Origin: Methylotenera_A sp049687015
Lineage (GTDB): Bacteria > Pseudomonadota > Gammaproteobacteria > Burkholderiales > Methylophilaceae
Length of the DNA stretch: 64,000 nt
Direction: 5' to 3'
NCBI GenBank assembly: GCA_049687015.1
Contig: JBAVIP010000070.1
Location: forward strand, 1 to 64,000
The notes under the pieces were generated by a model. The model ran no database searches. It saw only the letters and a program-made list of their open reading frames with translations, and was not told the DNA's origin. The position numbers and the translations under genes were made by a program. This document shows, one piece after another, positions 54,847-63,666 of the stretch (position 1 is the stretch's first letter; each line of letters starts with the position of its first letter).

Positions 54847-55575
54847 TCAAGGCATAAGCGCGATGGGGCCGCAATTCACTTCGTGATCTATAGTGTCTGC
54901 AGGCAGCACATGTTGAAAAAGTGTTAAAAAAGTTTCACCTTCTGTTGTACGCGGTGTCACAAGATGTTTAATAAGCGGTGTCAGCTTAACTGCAGCATTT
55001 ACAAATAATGGGACAATATTGAAAAATATCCGATCTTCTTCTAGTTGAAACTCAGCAGCATAGCTCTTAAATTTTGATGTGCTTAAATAGCTCTTAATAA
55101 GCTCTGTAGTTTCATTTTGGATCCGTGTTTCCTTTGCAGGTAGTGAAAATAAAGTTTTTAAATCTGCCCAAGAAACGTAAACTTCAAAAGTATCAGCACC
55201 TTCCTCTTCAGCAGGAAAGTCTAAGAGTATATACATTTCCATACCGCCAATTTTTTGGGCCTCTTGTGCGTAGTAACTGTAAATCGTCCTAATTTTCTTC
55301 GCCTGATTATGGTGGCGAGCGTTTCTTAGGACTAGCACAGTTGCAAGTTCAGGCGTTTTATACCAATCAATGATGCTACTCTGGCCTTCTTTATCCATGG
55401 CATCATGTAGACTGTGAAATGCGTTTAATGCTGAAGCTAGTGCATTCTCTATATTGCCGACCGCTTCATCTCTGTCTAATTGAAGCAGACCTTGAAAATT
55501 GGCACGGTAATTGACTTCTAGGAGTACTCTAAGTGCATGGGATAAATCTTCAAATGCGTCAGTAATTTGGCTCAT
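54847..55575 (-). CDS. Unknown 242-aa protein with a HEPN-like R-x4-H motif
   Basis: 242 aa, soluble. The first 110 residues look all-helical and contain VLRNARHHNQ at 81-91, an R-N-x3-H arrangement (R84, N85, H89) like the RNase motif of HEPN proteins. The second half is mixed alpha/beta with EVYVSWADLKTLFSL and a hydrophobic C-terminal helix. I recognise no named family. It lies 27 bp after hsdS and 13 bp before TIR-APAZ, on the same strand, so it is transcribed with both. It could be a toxin-type RNase, a modulator or a guide-processing factor for SPARTA; all are inference. Confidence 0.65.
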   Translation of the reverse strand: MSQITDAFEDLSHALRVLLEVNYRANFQGLLQLDRDEAVGNIENALASALNAFHSLHDAMDKEGQSSIIDWYKTPELATVLVLRNARHHNQAKKIRTIYSYYAQEAQKIGGMEMYILLDFPAEEEGADTFEVYVSWADLKTLFSLPAKETRIQNETTELIKSYLSTSKFKSYAAEFQLEEDRIFFNIVPLFVNAAVKLTPLIKHLVTPRTTEGETFLTLFQHVLPADTIDHEVNCGPIALMP

Positions 55576-55602
55576 GGCATTTCAATTAAGTATGAATACA
55601 TT

Positions 55603-57324
55603 TCAAGCCGTCACCGCCTGCGCCACCAAAGAATCAGCAATGGCTTGTTGTTGCTGATTGGCTGCGGTGATGCCAGTTTTAAGTTGGTCGCATAGCGCCA
55701 TGAGTTCGTCGACTTTAGCGACGATGCGGTGTTGTTCTGCTAGAGGCGGCAAGGGAATTACTGCATTATTTAGTTTTGCCAGCGTCACCCTTGTTATTGC
55801 TACTCCTGTCATTTCTGAACGCATTTCAGCATAAAAAAATGGTGCCGTCATAGCTTTGAGTAAGAATTGGTTATTTGTACCAACACTTGGCTTTAAAAGC
55901 GCCACACTAGAAAGCATACTAAATGGCTCCTCAAGTGTGTTAATTGTGGCAATGCCAGTAGTTGCACCATCTTTTATATAAAGTACATCGCCCAACTCAG
56001 GGTTACATCGCGAATAAATTTCCTCATGCATGTCCTTAGTGATGTAAGTGATGTCAGAAAGGTCTAACCCCCAAGATTTGATATTTTTAGCTGAGATATA
56101 TTTGAAAGCGCCATTATCCAGGTTTGGTGGTGAATGATGTGTTCCATCAGTGATTTTTAAGAGTGAATGCCCCAATCTTACCCACTCCCAATTTTCAGGT
56201 AATTCAAACGGCTTTTCATCCTCACCAATCGGTGCAAGTGGCTTATCTTTTTTAATCTTACCGTCAGCTACCAGCTTAGCCTTCTCAGCCTGTATACGTT
56301 TGAGCAATTCACTGGCAGGTTCATCCTTAGGGTCTTGCGGTACGAGTTTACCCATAACAGCGAGTTGTAGCAGAGTTTGTTTGAGGGCATCTAAGCTGGC
56401 TTCGGTGGTGAATAGCATGTCGAAATGTGCGGTGATGCGTTGCCAGTTAGCGCTAAAGTCATCTGCACTTTGCGATTGCGTGAGCGTGCCAAGTAAATGA
56501 CTGACGAGTTTTTCGTGCGCTTCTGCGGCATTGCTATACTGAGCTTCCAGTTGGTCGCACAGCGCCATGAGTTCATCGACTTTAGCGACGATGCGGTGTT
56601 GTTCGGCGAGCGGAGGTAAAGCTGTAGGATTTTGAAGTAATTTTTGCGTATCAAGATGCGGAATTGCGGCACCCTTCATAGAAGTATTAAAAATCTCAAA
56701 GCCTTGTTTAAATATTAATTTAATATAGTTTTGAATAAAAACAGGTGTATCAATGATTGATAATGTAGAACCTATAATCCCATTCTTACCATCAAGTACC
56801 AACCCACTTCTTGAACCATCACATACAACCAAAATATCTTTATCTGTAGATTGTGGGCAAGTTAACTCCTCTGAATATCGACGTATTATGTTTCTATCAA
56901 GGGCGTCTATATCAAGATATGGTAAGCCTAATTCATCCTCATTTAAGCTTTTAGGAATGCGTCCTTTTCTTAACTGAAACAACTCACAGTTTCTTACCAA
57001 AACCCAGCCATGCGGCAATTCAAATAGCTTCTCATCATCTGTAATTGGCGCAAGCGGCTTTTCTTTCTTAATCTTACCCTCAGCCACCAACTTAGCTTTC
57101 TCAGCCTTTATGCGTTTAAGCAATTCACTGGCTGGCTCATCATTTGCATCTTGCGGCACCAGCCTGCCGCACACCGCCAACTCTAAAATCAATTCACGCA
57201 GTTTCTTCACGCCATAGACACTGCCAGCATTACTTGAAGCACGACCACGGCCTGACCGTTTTCCGGTATCCGCGGCGGTCCAAATATCCATATGCTCGGT
57301 GATTAATTGCTGAATGGTGCTCAT
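55603..57324 (-). CDS. hsdS: Type I restriction-modification specificity subunit
   Basis: 573 aa, longer than usual. It holds two target-recognition domains (about 115-260 and 370-545), each ended by the coiled-coil piece PPLAEQHRIVAKVDELMALC, and an N-terminal helical region. The segment ELLKRIKAEKAKLV occurs twice, and both the spacer and TRD-flanking regions are duplicated at DNA level. HsdS picks the bipartite DNA target for methylation and cutting. Its start overlaps the hsdM stop by 4 bp. Swapping of the repeats could change specificity. Confidence 0.93.
   Translation of the reverse strand: MSTIQQLITEHMDIWTAADTGKRSGRGRASSNAGSVYGVKKLRELILELAVCGRLVPQDANDEPASELLKRIKAEKAKLVAEGKIKKEKPLAPITDDEKLFELPHGWVLVRNCELFQLRKGRIPKSLNEDELGLPYLDIDALDRNIIRRYSEELTCPQSTDKDILVVCDGSRSGLVLDGKNGIIGSTLSIIDTPVFIQNYIKLIFKQGFEIFNTSMKGAAIPHLDTQKLLQNPTALPPLAEQHRIVAKVDELMALCDQLEAQYSNAAEAHEKLVSHLLGTLTQSQSADDFSANWQRITAHFDMLFTTEASLDALKQTLLQLAVMGKLVPQDPKDEPASELLKRIQAEKAKLVADGKIKKDKPLAPIGEDEKPFELPENWEWVRLGHSLLKITDGTHHSPPNLDNGAFKYISAKNIKSWGLDLSDITYITKDMHEEIYSRCNPELGDVLYIKDGATTGIATINTLEEPFSMLSSVALLKPSVGTNNQFLLKAMTAPFFYAEMRSEMTGVAITRVTLAKLNNAVIPLPPLAEQHRIVAKVDELMALCDQLKTGITAANQQQQAIADSLVAQAVTA
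55683..56616 (-). repeat. Near-identical 67-bp direct repeats in hsdS
   Basis: Positions 55683-55749 and 56550-56616 agree at nearly all bases (core GACTTTAGCGACGATGCGGT). They code for the two conserved coiled-coil spacers. A second, less similar pair is at 56201-56356 and 57018-57170. They could let target domains recombine. Confidence 0.8.
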
Positions 57325-58796
57325 GCCTTAATCTCGCGTTGCAGTGCCTCGGCCAGTACGCTTTTCAATTGTCCGCGAAGTGCGCTGATATCAGCTTGCA
57401 TGGTTTTGTATTGCGCTAATAGCACTTCAGGATCATGGATTTCTTGCTCACCAATATGCGGGTTCTTGCAATCTAAGTTGTAGTTACGTGCTTTAATATC
57501 CGCTAAGCTTACCTTCCAGGCATATTCGCTTTCAGAGCGTGTACTAAAATTATCAGCTTCGCTACCCCACCATGCGGCGAGTGGTTCAAACTCTTCAACC
57601 TTCATGGGCTTGGTTTTGTTGTAAGCCTTCACTCCAACTGGTAATGGATGCTCATAAAACCAAATATCTTGTGTAGGTGTGCCTTTAGTAAAAAATAGCA
57701 GGTTGGTTTTAATGCCAGTGTAAGGCGCAAACACGCTATTGGGCAGGCGTACAATGGTGTGCAAATTGCATTCTTCAAGAAGTTTTTCTTTAATGCGGGT
57801 TTTGATGCCTTCGCCGAATAAGAAGCCATCGGGCAACACCAGCGCGGCACGACCACCGCTTTTGAGTAGCTGCATAATTAGCACTAGGAATAAGTCTGCT
57901 GTTTCGCGGGTTCTAAAATTGGCTGGAAAGTTGGTTTCGATGCCATCTTCTTCATTACCGCCGAAGGGCGGATTAGTCACAACAACGTCTACTCGCTCAC
58001 TTGGTCCCCAGCTAATCAGCGGACGCGCCAATGTGTTGTCATGGCGGATATTGCTCGGCACATCAATGCCATGCAGTATCATATTGGTGGTGCATAGCAG
58101 ATGCGGCATCGGCTTTTTCTCAACACCGTGTATGCTGTTTTGCAATTGCGCTTCGTCTTCTACCGTTTTTACATCTTGCTTGCGGATGTGTTCAATGGAG
58201 CAGGATAAAAAGCCACCCGTACCACAGGCAGGATCCATGACTTTTTCGCCTAAGCGCGGGTTGACCATGTGTACCATGAATTCCGTCACCGCACGCGGTG
58301 TGTAGAACTCGCCTGCGTTGCCGGCGGCTTGCAAATCACGCAGTAGTTGCTCGTACATATCGCCAAATAGGTGACGTTCTTGCGCTTTGTTAAAGTCCAC
58401 ACCTTCTTGAATCTTGTTAATCACTTGGCGGATTAACTGGCCAGACTTCATGTAGTTGTAAGCGTCTTCAAACACTGAGCGAATCACATAGGCGCGCTGA
58501 TCGCTGCCCTTGGCTTCCAGTTGCTGTAAGGCAGGAAACATGTCGTTATCTAAAAACTGCTTAAGCGCATCACCAGTCATGCCTTCGGCATTAGCCGCCC
58601 AATTGCGCCAGCGGTATTGCTCTGGCAAAGGGGATTGGTAGTTATCTTGCAGTAACTCCCATTCTGTTTCACGGTCGTCGAATATTTTAAGAAATAGCAT
58701 CCAAACGAGTTGGCTCAGGCGTTGGGCGTCGCCATCGACACCTACGTCTTTACGCATGATGTCTTGAATGGATTTAATGGTGCTGGAAATGCTCAT
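57321..58796 (-). CDS. hsdM: Type I restriction-modification methyltransferase subunit
   Basis: 491 aa. N6-adenine methyltransferase motifs: SAM-binding MDPACGTGGFLSCSIEH and catalytic VVTNPPFGGNEED. The N-terminal HsdM helical domain (about 1-150, with FYTPRAVTEFMVHMVNP just after) is present. It methylates host sites and, with HsdS, guides HsdR. It lies 30 bp after hsdR and overlaps hsdS. All subunits intact. Confidence 0.97.
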   Translation of the reverse strand: MSISSTIKSIQDIMRKDVGVDGDAQRLSQLVWMLFLKIFDDRETEWELLQDNYQSPLPEQYRWRNWAANAEGMTGDALKQFLDNDMFPALQQLEAKGSDQRAYVIRSVFEDAYNYMKSGQLIRQVINKIQEGVDFNKAQERHLFGDMYEQLLRDLQAAGNAGEFYTPRAVTEFMVHMVNPRLGEKVMDPACGTGGFLSCSIEHIRKQDVKTVEDEAQLQNSIHGVEKKPMPHLLCTTNMILHGIDVPSNIRHDNTLARPLISWGPSERVDVVVTNPPFGGNEEDGIETNFPANFRTRETADLFLVLIMQLLKSGGRAALVLPDGFLFGEGIKTRIKEKLLEECNLHTIVRLPNSVFAPYTGIKTNLLFFTKGTPTQDIWFYEHPLPVGVKAYNKTKPMKVEEFEPLAAWWGSEADNFSTRSESEYAWKVSLADIKARNYNLDCKNPHIGEQEIHDPEVLLAQYKTMQADISALRGQLKSVLAEALQREIKA

Positions 58797-58826
58797 GTGT
58801 ATTGGTTCTTATGTGATATGTTAAAA

Positions 58827-61205
58827 CTAAGCGTAAAGATGTTGCTCTAGCTCTTGTAACGCGGCGATATAGGCTGGTTTGCCGCCAAAGGCTGATACCA
58901 GTTCACTGGCCGTACCCATGTTTTTAAATGGGTCCAGAGTGAGGATTTTGATGTCTTCGATATTCTCAATGCCGGTATCAGCGTATTTCTCTAACAGGCT
59001 TTCCAGTACCTTGCGTGCCTGCTCACCATACTTAGCAAAGTAGTTACGTTTTTTAACTTGTTCAGCGCGTTCACGGCGCGTGAGTGGCGGCTGGTCAAAG
59101 GCAACATGGCAGATGAGGTCAAACGCATCAAAATCTTTACCAACTTCATCGGCTAGTGGTTCGAGTAGTACGCCATGTTGTTCCAGTTCTTGCAGGATGG
59201 CAGCTTTACGGTCTGCATTGCTCCAGCGGCGCAGGAACTCATCGAGTGATGCGTAATCTTTACGTATTGTTTGGCGCGTATAGTCTTTAAGTGACTCTGT
59301 AATCAGTTTACCTTCAGGCCCATAATACTGCACACGCTCAGACACCACATATACTGTGACATTGCCCAACACATACTTGATGCGCTTAGTGCCTGGCTCG
59401 TCATCAATGCTAATATTTGGCGGAGTTAACTCGCCATCCAAGCCAGTATCAAGCGGAACTGGATTTCCGTTTTCATCTAAGGTGATTTCAGGCACATCAT
59501 CTGGTGGTACTGGTGATTCGCCTGCTTTGGGTTCATAAATCATTACAGGTTCACCATCGAAGTCTTTATCGGCAAACAATTCAGTGGCCTTTTTAAAATC
59601 AATGATAGTGAACCAGTACTTGTCGTAATCTTCATTGATACGTGTGCCACGCCCAATCATTTGCTTGAACTCAGTCATGGACTTGATGTGCTGATCCAGC
59701 ACTACCAACTTGCAGGTTTGTGCATCCACGCCTGTAGTCATTAGCTTAGAAGTGGTGGCAATGACTGGGTAACGCTCTTCTGGGTTGATGAAGTTATCCA
59801 GTTCAGCTTTGCCTTCTTGCTCATCGCCAGTAATACGCATGATGTACTTACGACTTTCTTTGACGCGCTCTGGATTCAAGTTAACCAAGGCTTGGCGCAT
59901 ACGCTCGGCGTGGTCGATGTCATCACAGAACACAATGGTCTTGGCATATGGATCAGTGGCGACTAAAAATTCAGTGATTTTTTTAGCGACTAACTCGGTA
60001 CGTTTTTCAAGTACCAGCGTTCTATCCATATCAATCTGGTTATACACACGGTCTTCAATTAATTGGCCAGTTTTATCGGTCTGACCTTTGCTGGGACGCC
60101 AGCCTTGAACGTCTTTATCAATATCGATACGCACCACTTTGTAAGGTGCAAGAAAGCCATCCTCAATACCTTGTTTGAGCGTGTAGCTATACACAGGATC
60201 ACCAAAGTAATAGATGCTAGATACATCTTTGGTTTCTTTAGGTGTGGCTGTTAAGCCGACATGTGTTGCGGATGAGAAATACTCCAATATTTCACGCCAG
60301 GCAGAGTCTTCTGCTGCACTGCCACGATGGCATTCATCGATCACAATCAAGTCAAAGAAGTCTGGCGAGAATTGCTTGTAAACGTTTTGTTCTTCTTCAC
60401 TGCCTGTGACTGCTTGATACAAAGAAAGGTAAATCTCGTAACTTTTGTCCACTGTCCGATTAGTGATTTTAGTCATGGCAGGGCCAAAGGGCTTAAAATC
60501 ATTATTCTTGGTTTGGTCTACCAGGATATTACGATCTGCTAAAAACAGGATGCGTTTTTTACTACCTGACTTCCAAAGTCGCCAGATAATTTGAAACGCA
60601 GTGTAAGTCTTGCCTGTTCCCGTCGCCATGACCAGCAAGATACGTTGCTGACCTTTTGCCACAGCTTCTACAGTGTTGTTGATGGCATTGGCTTGATAGT
60701 ATCGTGGCGTACGGTTGGTGCCATCGTCATAGTAAGGCATCTCTACTGTGTGACGAGCTTCGGTAGTTTCTAGCCCTTTCCATTGACAGTAACGTTGCCA
60801 GAGTTCTGTGGGTGTTGGGAATGCATCTAAAGCTAATTCTTGCTCCATCTTGTCAGCATGACCAGTAGCATCATGAAATAAGAACCCATCACCATTGGAG
60901 CTAAACACAAAGGGCACAGTCAGCGTTTCAGCATAGTTCAATGCTTGTTGCATACCTGCACCTACGCTATGACTGTTGTCTTTTGCTTCTATGACTGCAA
61001 GTGGAATATTGGATTTATAATACAGAATGTAATCGGCACGCTTTTGTTCTCCGCGAGTATGAAGTTTGCCGCGAACAATAATTCGGCCTTTAGTGAAGCC
61101 TACTTCTTCACGAATTTGTGAGTGCAAATCCCACCCAGCATTAGTAATTGCTGGTGTGATGAATTTGGAACAGATGTCGCGTTCAGAAAGCTTCTTTTTA
61201 TCCAA
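58827..61205 (-). CDS. hsdR: Type I restriction endonuclease subunit (EcoEI-like)
   Basis: 792 aa. N-terminal PD-(D/E)xK-type nuclease (ADYILYYKSNIPLAVIEAKD) is followed by SF2 translocase motifs: LLVMATGTGKTYTAFQI, VIDECHRGS and VGLTATPK, with helicase C-terminal motifs (MIGRGTRINEDYDKYWF), and an EcoEI-type C-terminal domain from about 620. It translocates and cuts unmodified DNA with HsdM and HsdS. It starts the tight minus-strand gene run that ends at the Argonaute gene. Confidence 0.96.
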   Translation of the reverse strand: MDKKKLSERDICSKFITPAITNAGWDLHSQIREEVGFTKGRIIVRGKLHTRGEQKRADYILYYKSNIPLAVIEAKDNSHSVGAGMQQALNYAETLTVPFVFSSNGDGFLFHDATGHADKMEQELALDAFPTPTELWQRYCQWKGLETTEARHTVEMPYYDDGTNRTPRYYQANAINNTVEAVAKGQQRILLVMATGTGKTYTAFQIIWRLWKSGSKKRILFLADRNILVDQTKNNDFKPFGPAMTKITNRTVDKSYEIYLSLYQAVTGSEEEQNVYKQFSPDFFDLIVIDECHRGSAAEDSAWREILEYFSSATHVGLTATPKETKDVSSIYYFGDPVYSYTLKQGIEDGFLAPYKVVRIDIDKDVQGWRPSKGQTDKTGQLIEDRVYNQIDMDRTLVLEKRTELVAKKITEFLVATDPYAKTIVFCDDIDHAERMRQALVNLNPERVKESRKYIMRITGDEQEGKAELDNFINPEERYPVIATTSKLMTTGVDAQTCKLVVLDQHIKSMTEFKQMIGRGTRINEDYDKYWFTIIDFKKATELFADKDFDGEPVMIYEPKAGESPVPPDDVPEITLDENGNPVPLDTGLDGELTPPNISIDDEPGTKRIKYVLGNVTVYVVSERVQYYGPEGKLITESLKDYTRQTIRKDYASLDEFLRRWSNADRKAAILQELEQHGVLLEPLADEVGKDFDAFDLICHVAFDQPPLTRRERAEQVKKRNYFAKYGEQARKVLESLLEKYADTGIENIEDIKILTLDPFKNMGTASELVSAFGGKPAYIAALQELEQHLYA

Positions 61206-61365
61206 GCAGATACTCCGTTATTCTTTTGTTGAAAGTATAGCGTGATTGCAATGCTAGGTGCGTAATTGAAGAAAATGAGCCAGTATTTTAATGTAACTAG
61301 TTGCCGTTCAAAGACAAGATATTCAGATTTCTCTGAACATCTTGTCTTGTCTGGCTTTATGCACA
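61206..61365 (-). other. Upstream region of hsdR
   Basis: 160 bp holding a strong hairpin (61311-61348) and presumably the promoter of the hsdR-to-pAgo transcript. Confidence 0.4.
61311..61348 (-). terminator. Long stem-loop after the zinc-ribbon gene
   Basis: AAGACAAGAT pairs with ATCTTGTCTT and, after one mismatch, TTCAGA with TCTGAA, leaving a TTTC loop: 16 base pairs. Only three T follow on the minus strand, so it may be a weak terminator, a pause or an attenuator between the zinc-ribbon gene and hsdR. Confidence 0.6.
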
Positions 61366-61800
61366 TTAATACCTGTCCAGCCAGGTTCCAGTTACCCCAT
61401 TGCTCTCTGCAATGCGAATGCAGTCGCTGCATATGACAACAATAGTGTCTCCGCGGATTTTTCTTTTAGAATGGCCTCCACATTCCATACAAGTCTGTCG
61501 CGATTTGTATTTAGCCTGATCAATAGCACGCCAAACTCGGACCTCTTGCGTTTTCTGATAACAATCAAAACCAATCTCTAACTGGCCATAATCAGAAGAG
61601 ACTGAGGTAATTTCGATAGGCAGTCGTTTGATTGTATTTATCAGTTCTTCAACGATACCAGCCCAGCCCTTTTTATAGTTCATTCTACCGTGTGGAATGA
61701 ATCTAATACGTCCATTTCTACATAAAGAATCAATATGGTCATTGGCATTAAACGCATTATTAATGTCGATCTCTTCTTTATCGTTAAATAAATCCGACAT
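61366..61800 (-). CDS. Small zinc-ribbon protein of unknown function
   Basis: 144 aa from the ATG at 61798-61800, chosen because AGGAG lies 8 bp upstream; a longer frame (to 61860) would overlap the AAA gene more. The C-terminal half has CMECGGHSKRKIRGDT and CSDC, two CxxC pairs of a zinc ribbon. The N-terminal half is charged, with NYKKGWAGIVEELINTIKRL. Overlaps the AAA ATPase stop by 17 bp, so the two are coupled. No named family is recognised. Confidence 0.65.
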   Translation of the reverse strand: MSDLFNDKEEIDINNAFNANDHIDSLCRNGRIRFIPHGRMNYKKGWAGIVEELINTIKRLPIEITSVSSDYGQLEIGFDCYQKTQEVRVWRAIDQAKYKSRQTCMECGGHSKRKIRGDTIVVICSDCIRIAESNGVTGTWLDRY

Positions 61801-62737
61801 GGTAGATCTCCTTCTTCGTTGCTGGTAAGTCTTGCGGTAACAAGGTGCTACGGCCAGCACGGATTGCTTTCAGGCACCCTTCATCAATAGATAACTTTGC
61901 TTCTCTAGGTGATTTTGTTCTAAGGATGTCCATTGTATCTTCGTTGATATTTGGATCTAGTAATTGGCCATAGGCCTTACTTTGTCTGAAGTTGCTATAA
62001 ATGCTGACCACAACATTTATCATCTGCTCGGCATTTGGCCTTTTAATTTCAATGGTTCGCATTCTTGATAAAATTGGCTGCGGTACATTTTGAATATAGT
62101 TAGCTGTCGCCATCCAAATGACACGGCTGGCATCTATATCAATATCCAGCGCCTCATCACGGAATCGTTTTGCTGAATGCGTTTCTAATAGAGAGTAAAA
62201 CGGATTGAGCGGGTTGTATCTGTTCTCATGACCACTCTTATCAACTTCATCGATCAGAAAAAATGGATTGCCAACAGTGCTATCTGCAATTGAATTGGCG
62301 ATAAATCCGACGGTGCCTTCACCCCATTGCAAACTACCCCCGGACAATGCGAATGAAGCAGTCATGGTGGCCATGGATATTTCAAAGAACGGTAATTCGA
62401 CTAGCCTGGCAAGCTCACTCGCAAAAAGCGTCTTTCCTAAACCTGGTTCTCCCTGCAGTAATATTGGAGGTGCCTCAAAAGGCAACCCCATTTTTGATAG
62501 ACCAATCGCGTTTGCTTCGTAAAGTTCTATGACTTCAATGAAATTCGGAAATTTTGATTTTAAATCATTAAATACTTCCAAATTAGTGACGATGGCAAGT
62601 TCTCGCTCTGACAACCAGAGTTTTTTCAAAGTGCAGGCCAATCGAGACTTGATGTCGTCTGAACGCCTACTTAGCTCGGCTACGCGTTTGCTTACTTGCT
62701 CATGTTGAGCGATATGGAATGGATTGATGTTTCTCAT
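61784..62737 (-). CDS. Lon-like AAA ATPase without protease domain
   Basis: 317 aa. Walker A GEPGLGKT (96-103), Walker B FFLIDEVDK (159-167), sensor-1 ATANYIQNV and arginine-finger region LSRMRTIEI. The layout between the Walker motifs, and the phrase NPFYSLLE, are like the AAA module of Lon, but no Ser-Lys protease domain follows. It has an AAGGAG ribosome site and a leader hairpin at 62750-62776. Partner is the zinc-ribbon protein just downstream. It could remodel a protein or drive a defence complex; function unknown. Confidence 0.8.
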   Translation of the reverse strand: MRNINPFHIAQHEQVSKRVAELSRRSDDIKSRLACTLKKLWLSERELAIVTNLEVFNDLKSKFPNFIEVIELYEANAIGLSKMGLPFEAPPILLQGEPGLGKTLFASELARLVELPFFEISMATMTASFALSGGSLQWGEGTVGFIANSIADSTVGNPFFLIDEVDKSGHENRYNPLNPFYSLLETHSAKRFRDEALDIDIDASRVIWMATANYIQNVPQPILSRMRTIEIKRPNAEQMINVVVSIYSNFRQSKAYGQLLDPNINEDTMDILRTKSPREAKLSIDEGCLKAIRAGRSTLLPQDLPATKKEIYHVGFI

Positions 62738-62749
62738 GACAACTCCTTA

Positions 62750-62776
62750 AGCAGTCACAAGAATGAGGTGACTGCT
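62750..62776 (-). promoter_or_regulatory. Leader hairpin upstream of the AAA gene
   Basis: AGCAGTCAC pairs perfectly with GTGACTGCT (9 bp, 9-nt loop), ending one base before the AAGGAG ribosome site. It could shield or expose translation initiation, or be a binding site. Confidence 0.5.
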
Positions 62777-62894
62777 ATTTAATTAATAGTTAGGGTGACG
62801 AATGTGCGCATGAGAAATCTGCGGCCTTTAGAGCCGATTCGCTGCAGGTACAGTGCAGGATGCTTTGTAACTGATTTGATTTTGTAATCTTTCA

Positions 62895-62910
62895 TATAGT
62901 ATATACTATA
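62895..62910. promoter_or_regulatory. 16-bp palindrome in the divergent region
   Basis: TATAGTATATACTATA is a perfect palindrome in the 350-bp divergent region (62738-63086) between the AAA gene (minus) and the R-x4-H gene at 63087 (plus). A likely operator or overlapping promoter; the regulator is unknown. Confidence 0.6.
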
Positions 62911-63086
62911 CTTATTTACTCGGCTGTCAATAGCGACGAACAATTAATTTATTGTTTCAATATATTCCTAATTAGCTCAACTCATTAATAATTAAGCCTT
63001 TAAATTACAGCAAGCAAATTATGCTCTGTCATTTTCGTGGCTTTTAATATAGTGTTTCGTAAGTCATATAACCGTGAGGTTGATAA

Positions 63087-63593
63087 ATGCGCGATATTCT
63101 TGACCAAATCAAATCCGCCAGCGATCATGGTCTCTACCATGTCGCGCTAATTTCGGCACTTGCAGTTCCTGATATTTGTGGCGCACTTGAATCAAGCGAT
63201 GGCCAGGCTACTGGAGTCAAATACAAAAAATGGTTCGATCAGTGGATATCACTGAAATATGGCGATTCCACTGGCACCTCGTTTTCAGGGGAAACTTGTT
63301 ATTTTTATCGGTGTGCAGTTCTTCACCAAGGACGTGCATCACATGCGAAATCTCAATTCAGTCGTGTTGCTTTTCTCGAACCAAACGGCATTCTCTCAAT
63401 GCATGACTGCATCATTAATAATGTGCTTATAATCGACATCCCAACGTTTTGTGACGACATGATTGATGGTGCAGCTCAATGGCTGAAGCAAATTGAGAAT
63501 AATCCCGTGTTCAAAAATAATTTTGCGCATCGGATGCAACGTTATCCAAGTGGGATCGTAGGAGTGGTTTCTGACGTCGCCGTTATCGCATGA
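63087..63593 (+). CDS. Unknown protein with R-x4-H motif
   Basis: 168 aa. The segment CYFYRCAVLHQGR (71-83) has R75-x4-H80, a HEPN-like pattern common in small defence and toxin proteins. The N-terminus, ILDQIKSASDHGLYHVALIS, is helical. No signal peptide. It diverges from the AAA gene across the palindrome. I recognise no family and give no activity. Confidence 0.6.
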   Translation: MRDILDQIKSASDHGLYHVALISALAVPDICGALESSDGQATGVKYKKWFDQWISLKYGDSTGTSFSGETCYFYRCAVLHQGRASHAKSQFSRVAFLEPNGILSMHDCIINNVLIIDIPTFCDDMIDGAAQWLKQIENNPVFKNNFAHRMQRYPSGIVGVVSDVAVIA

Positions 63594-63666
63594 AGTGGCC
63601 ATTAGTTCATAAACAGGGATATAAAGGTACGCACCGTATGTCAAAGTTTATACCGAGAGAAGTACT

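Noticed and set aside
61801..61860. Longer N-terminus for the zinc-ribbon protein
   Set aside because: It overlaps the AAA gene further, is Arg/Gln-rich, and the AGGAG site points to the ATG at 61798-61800.
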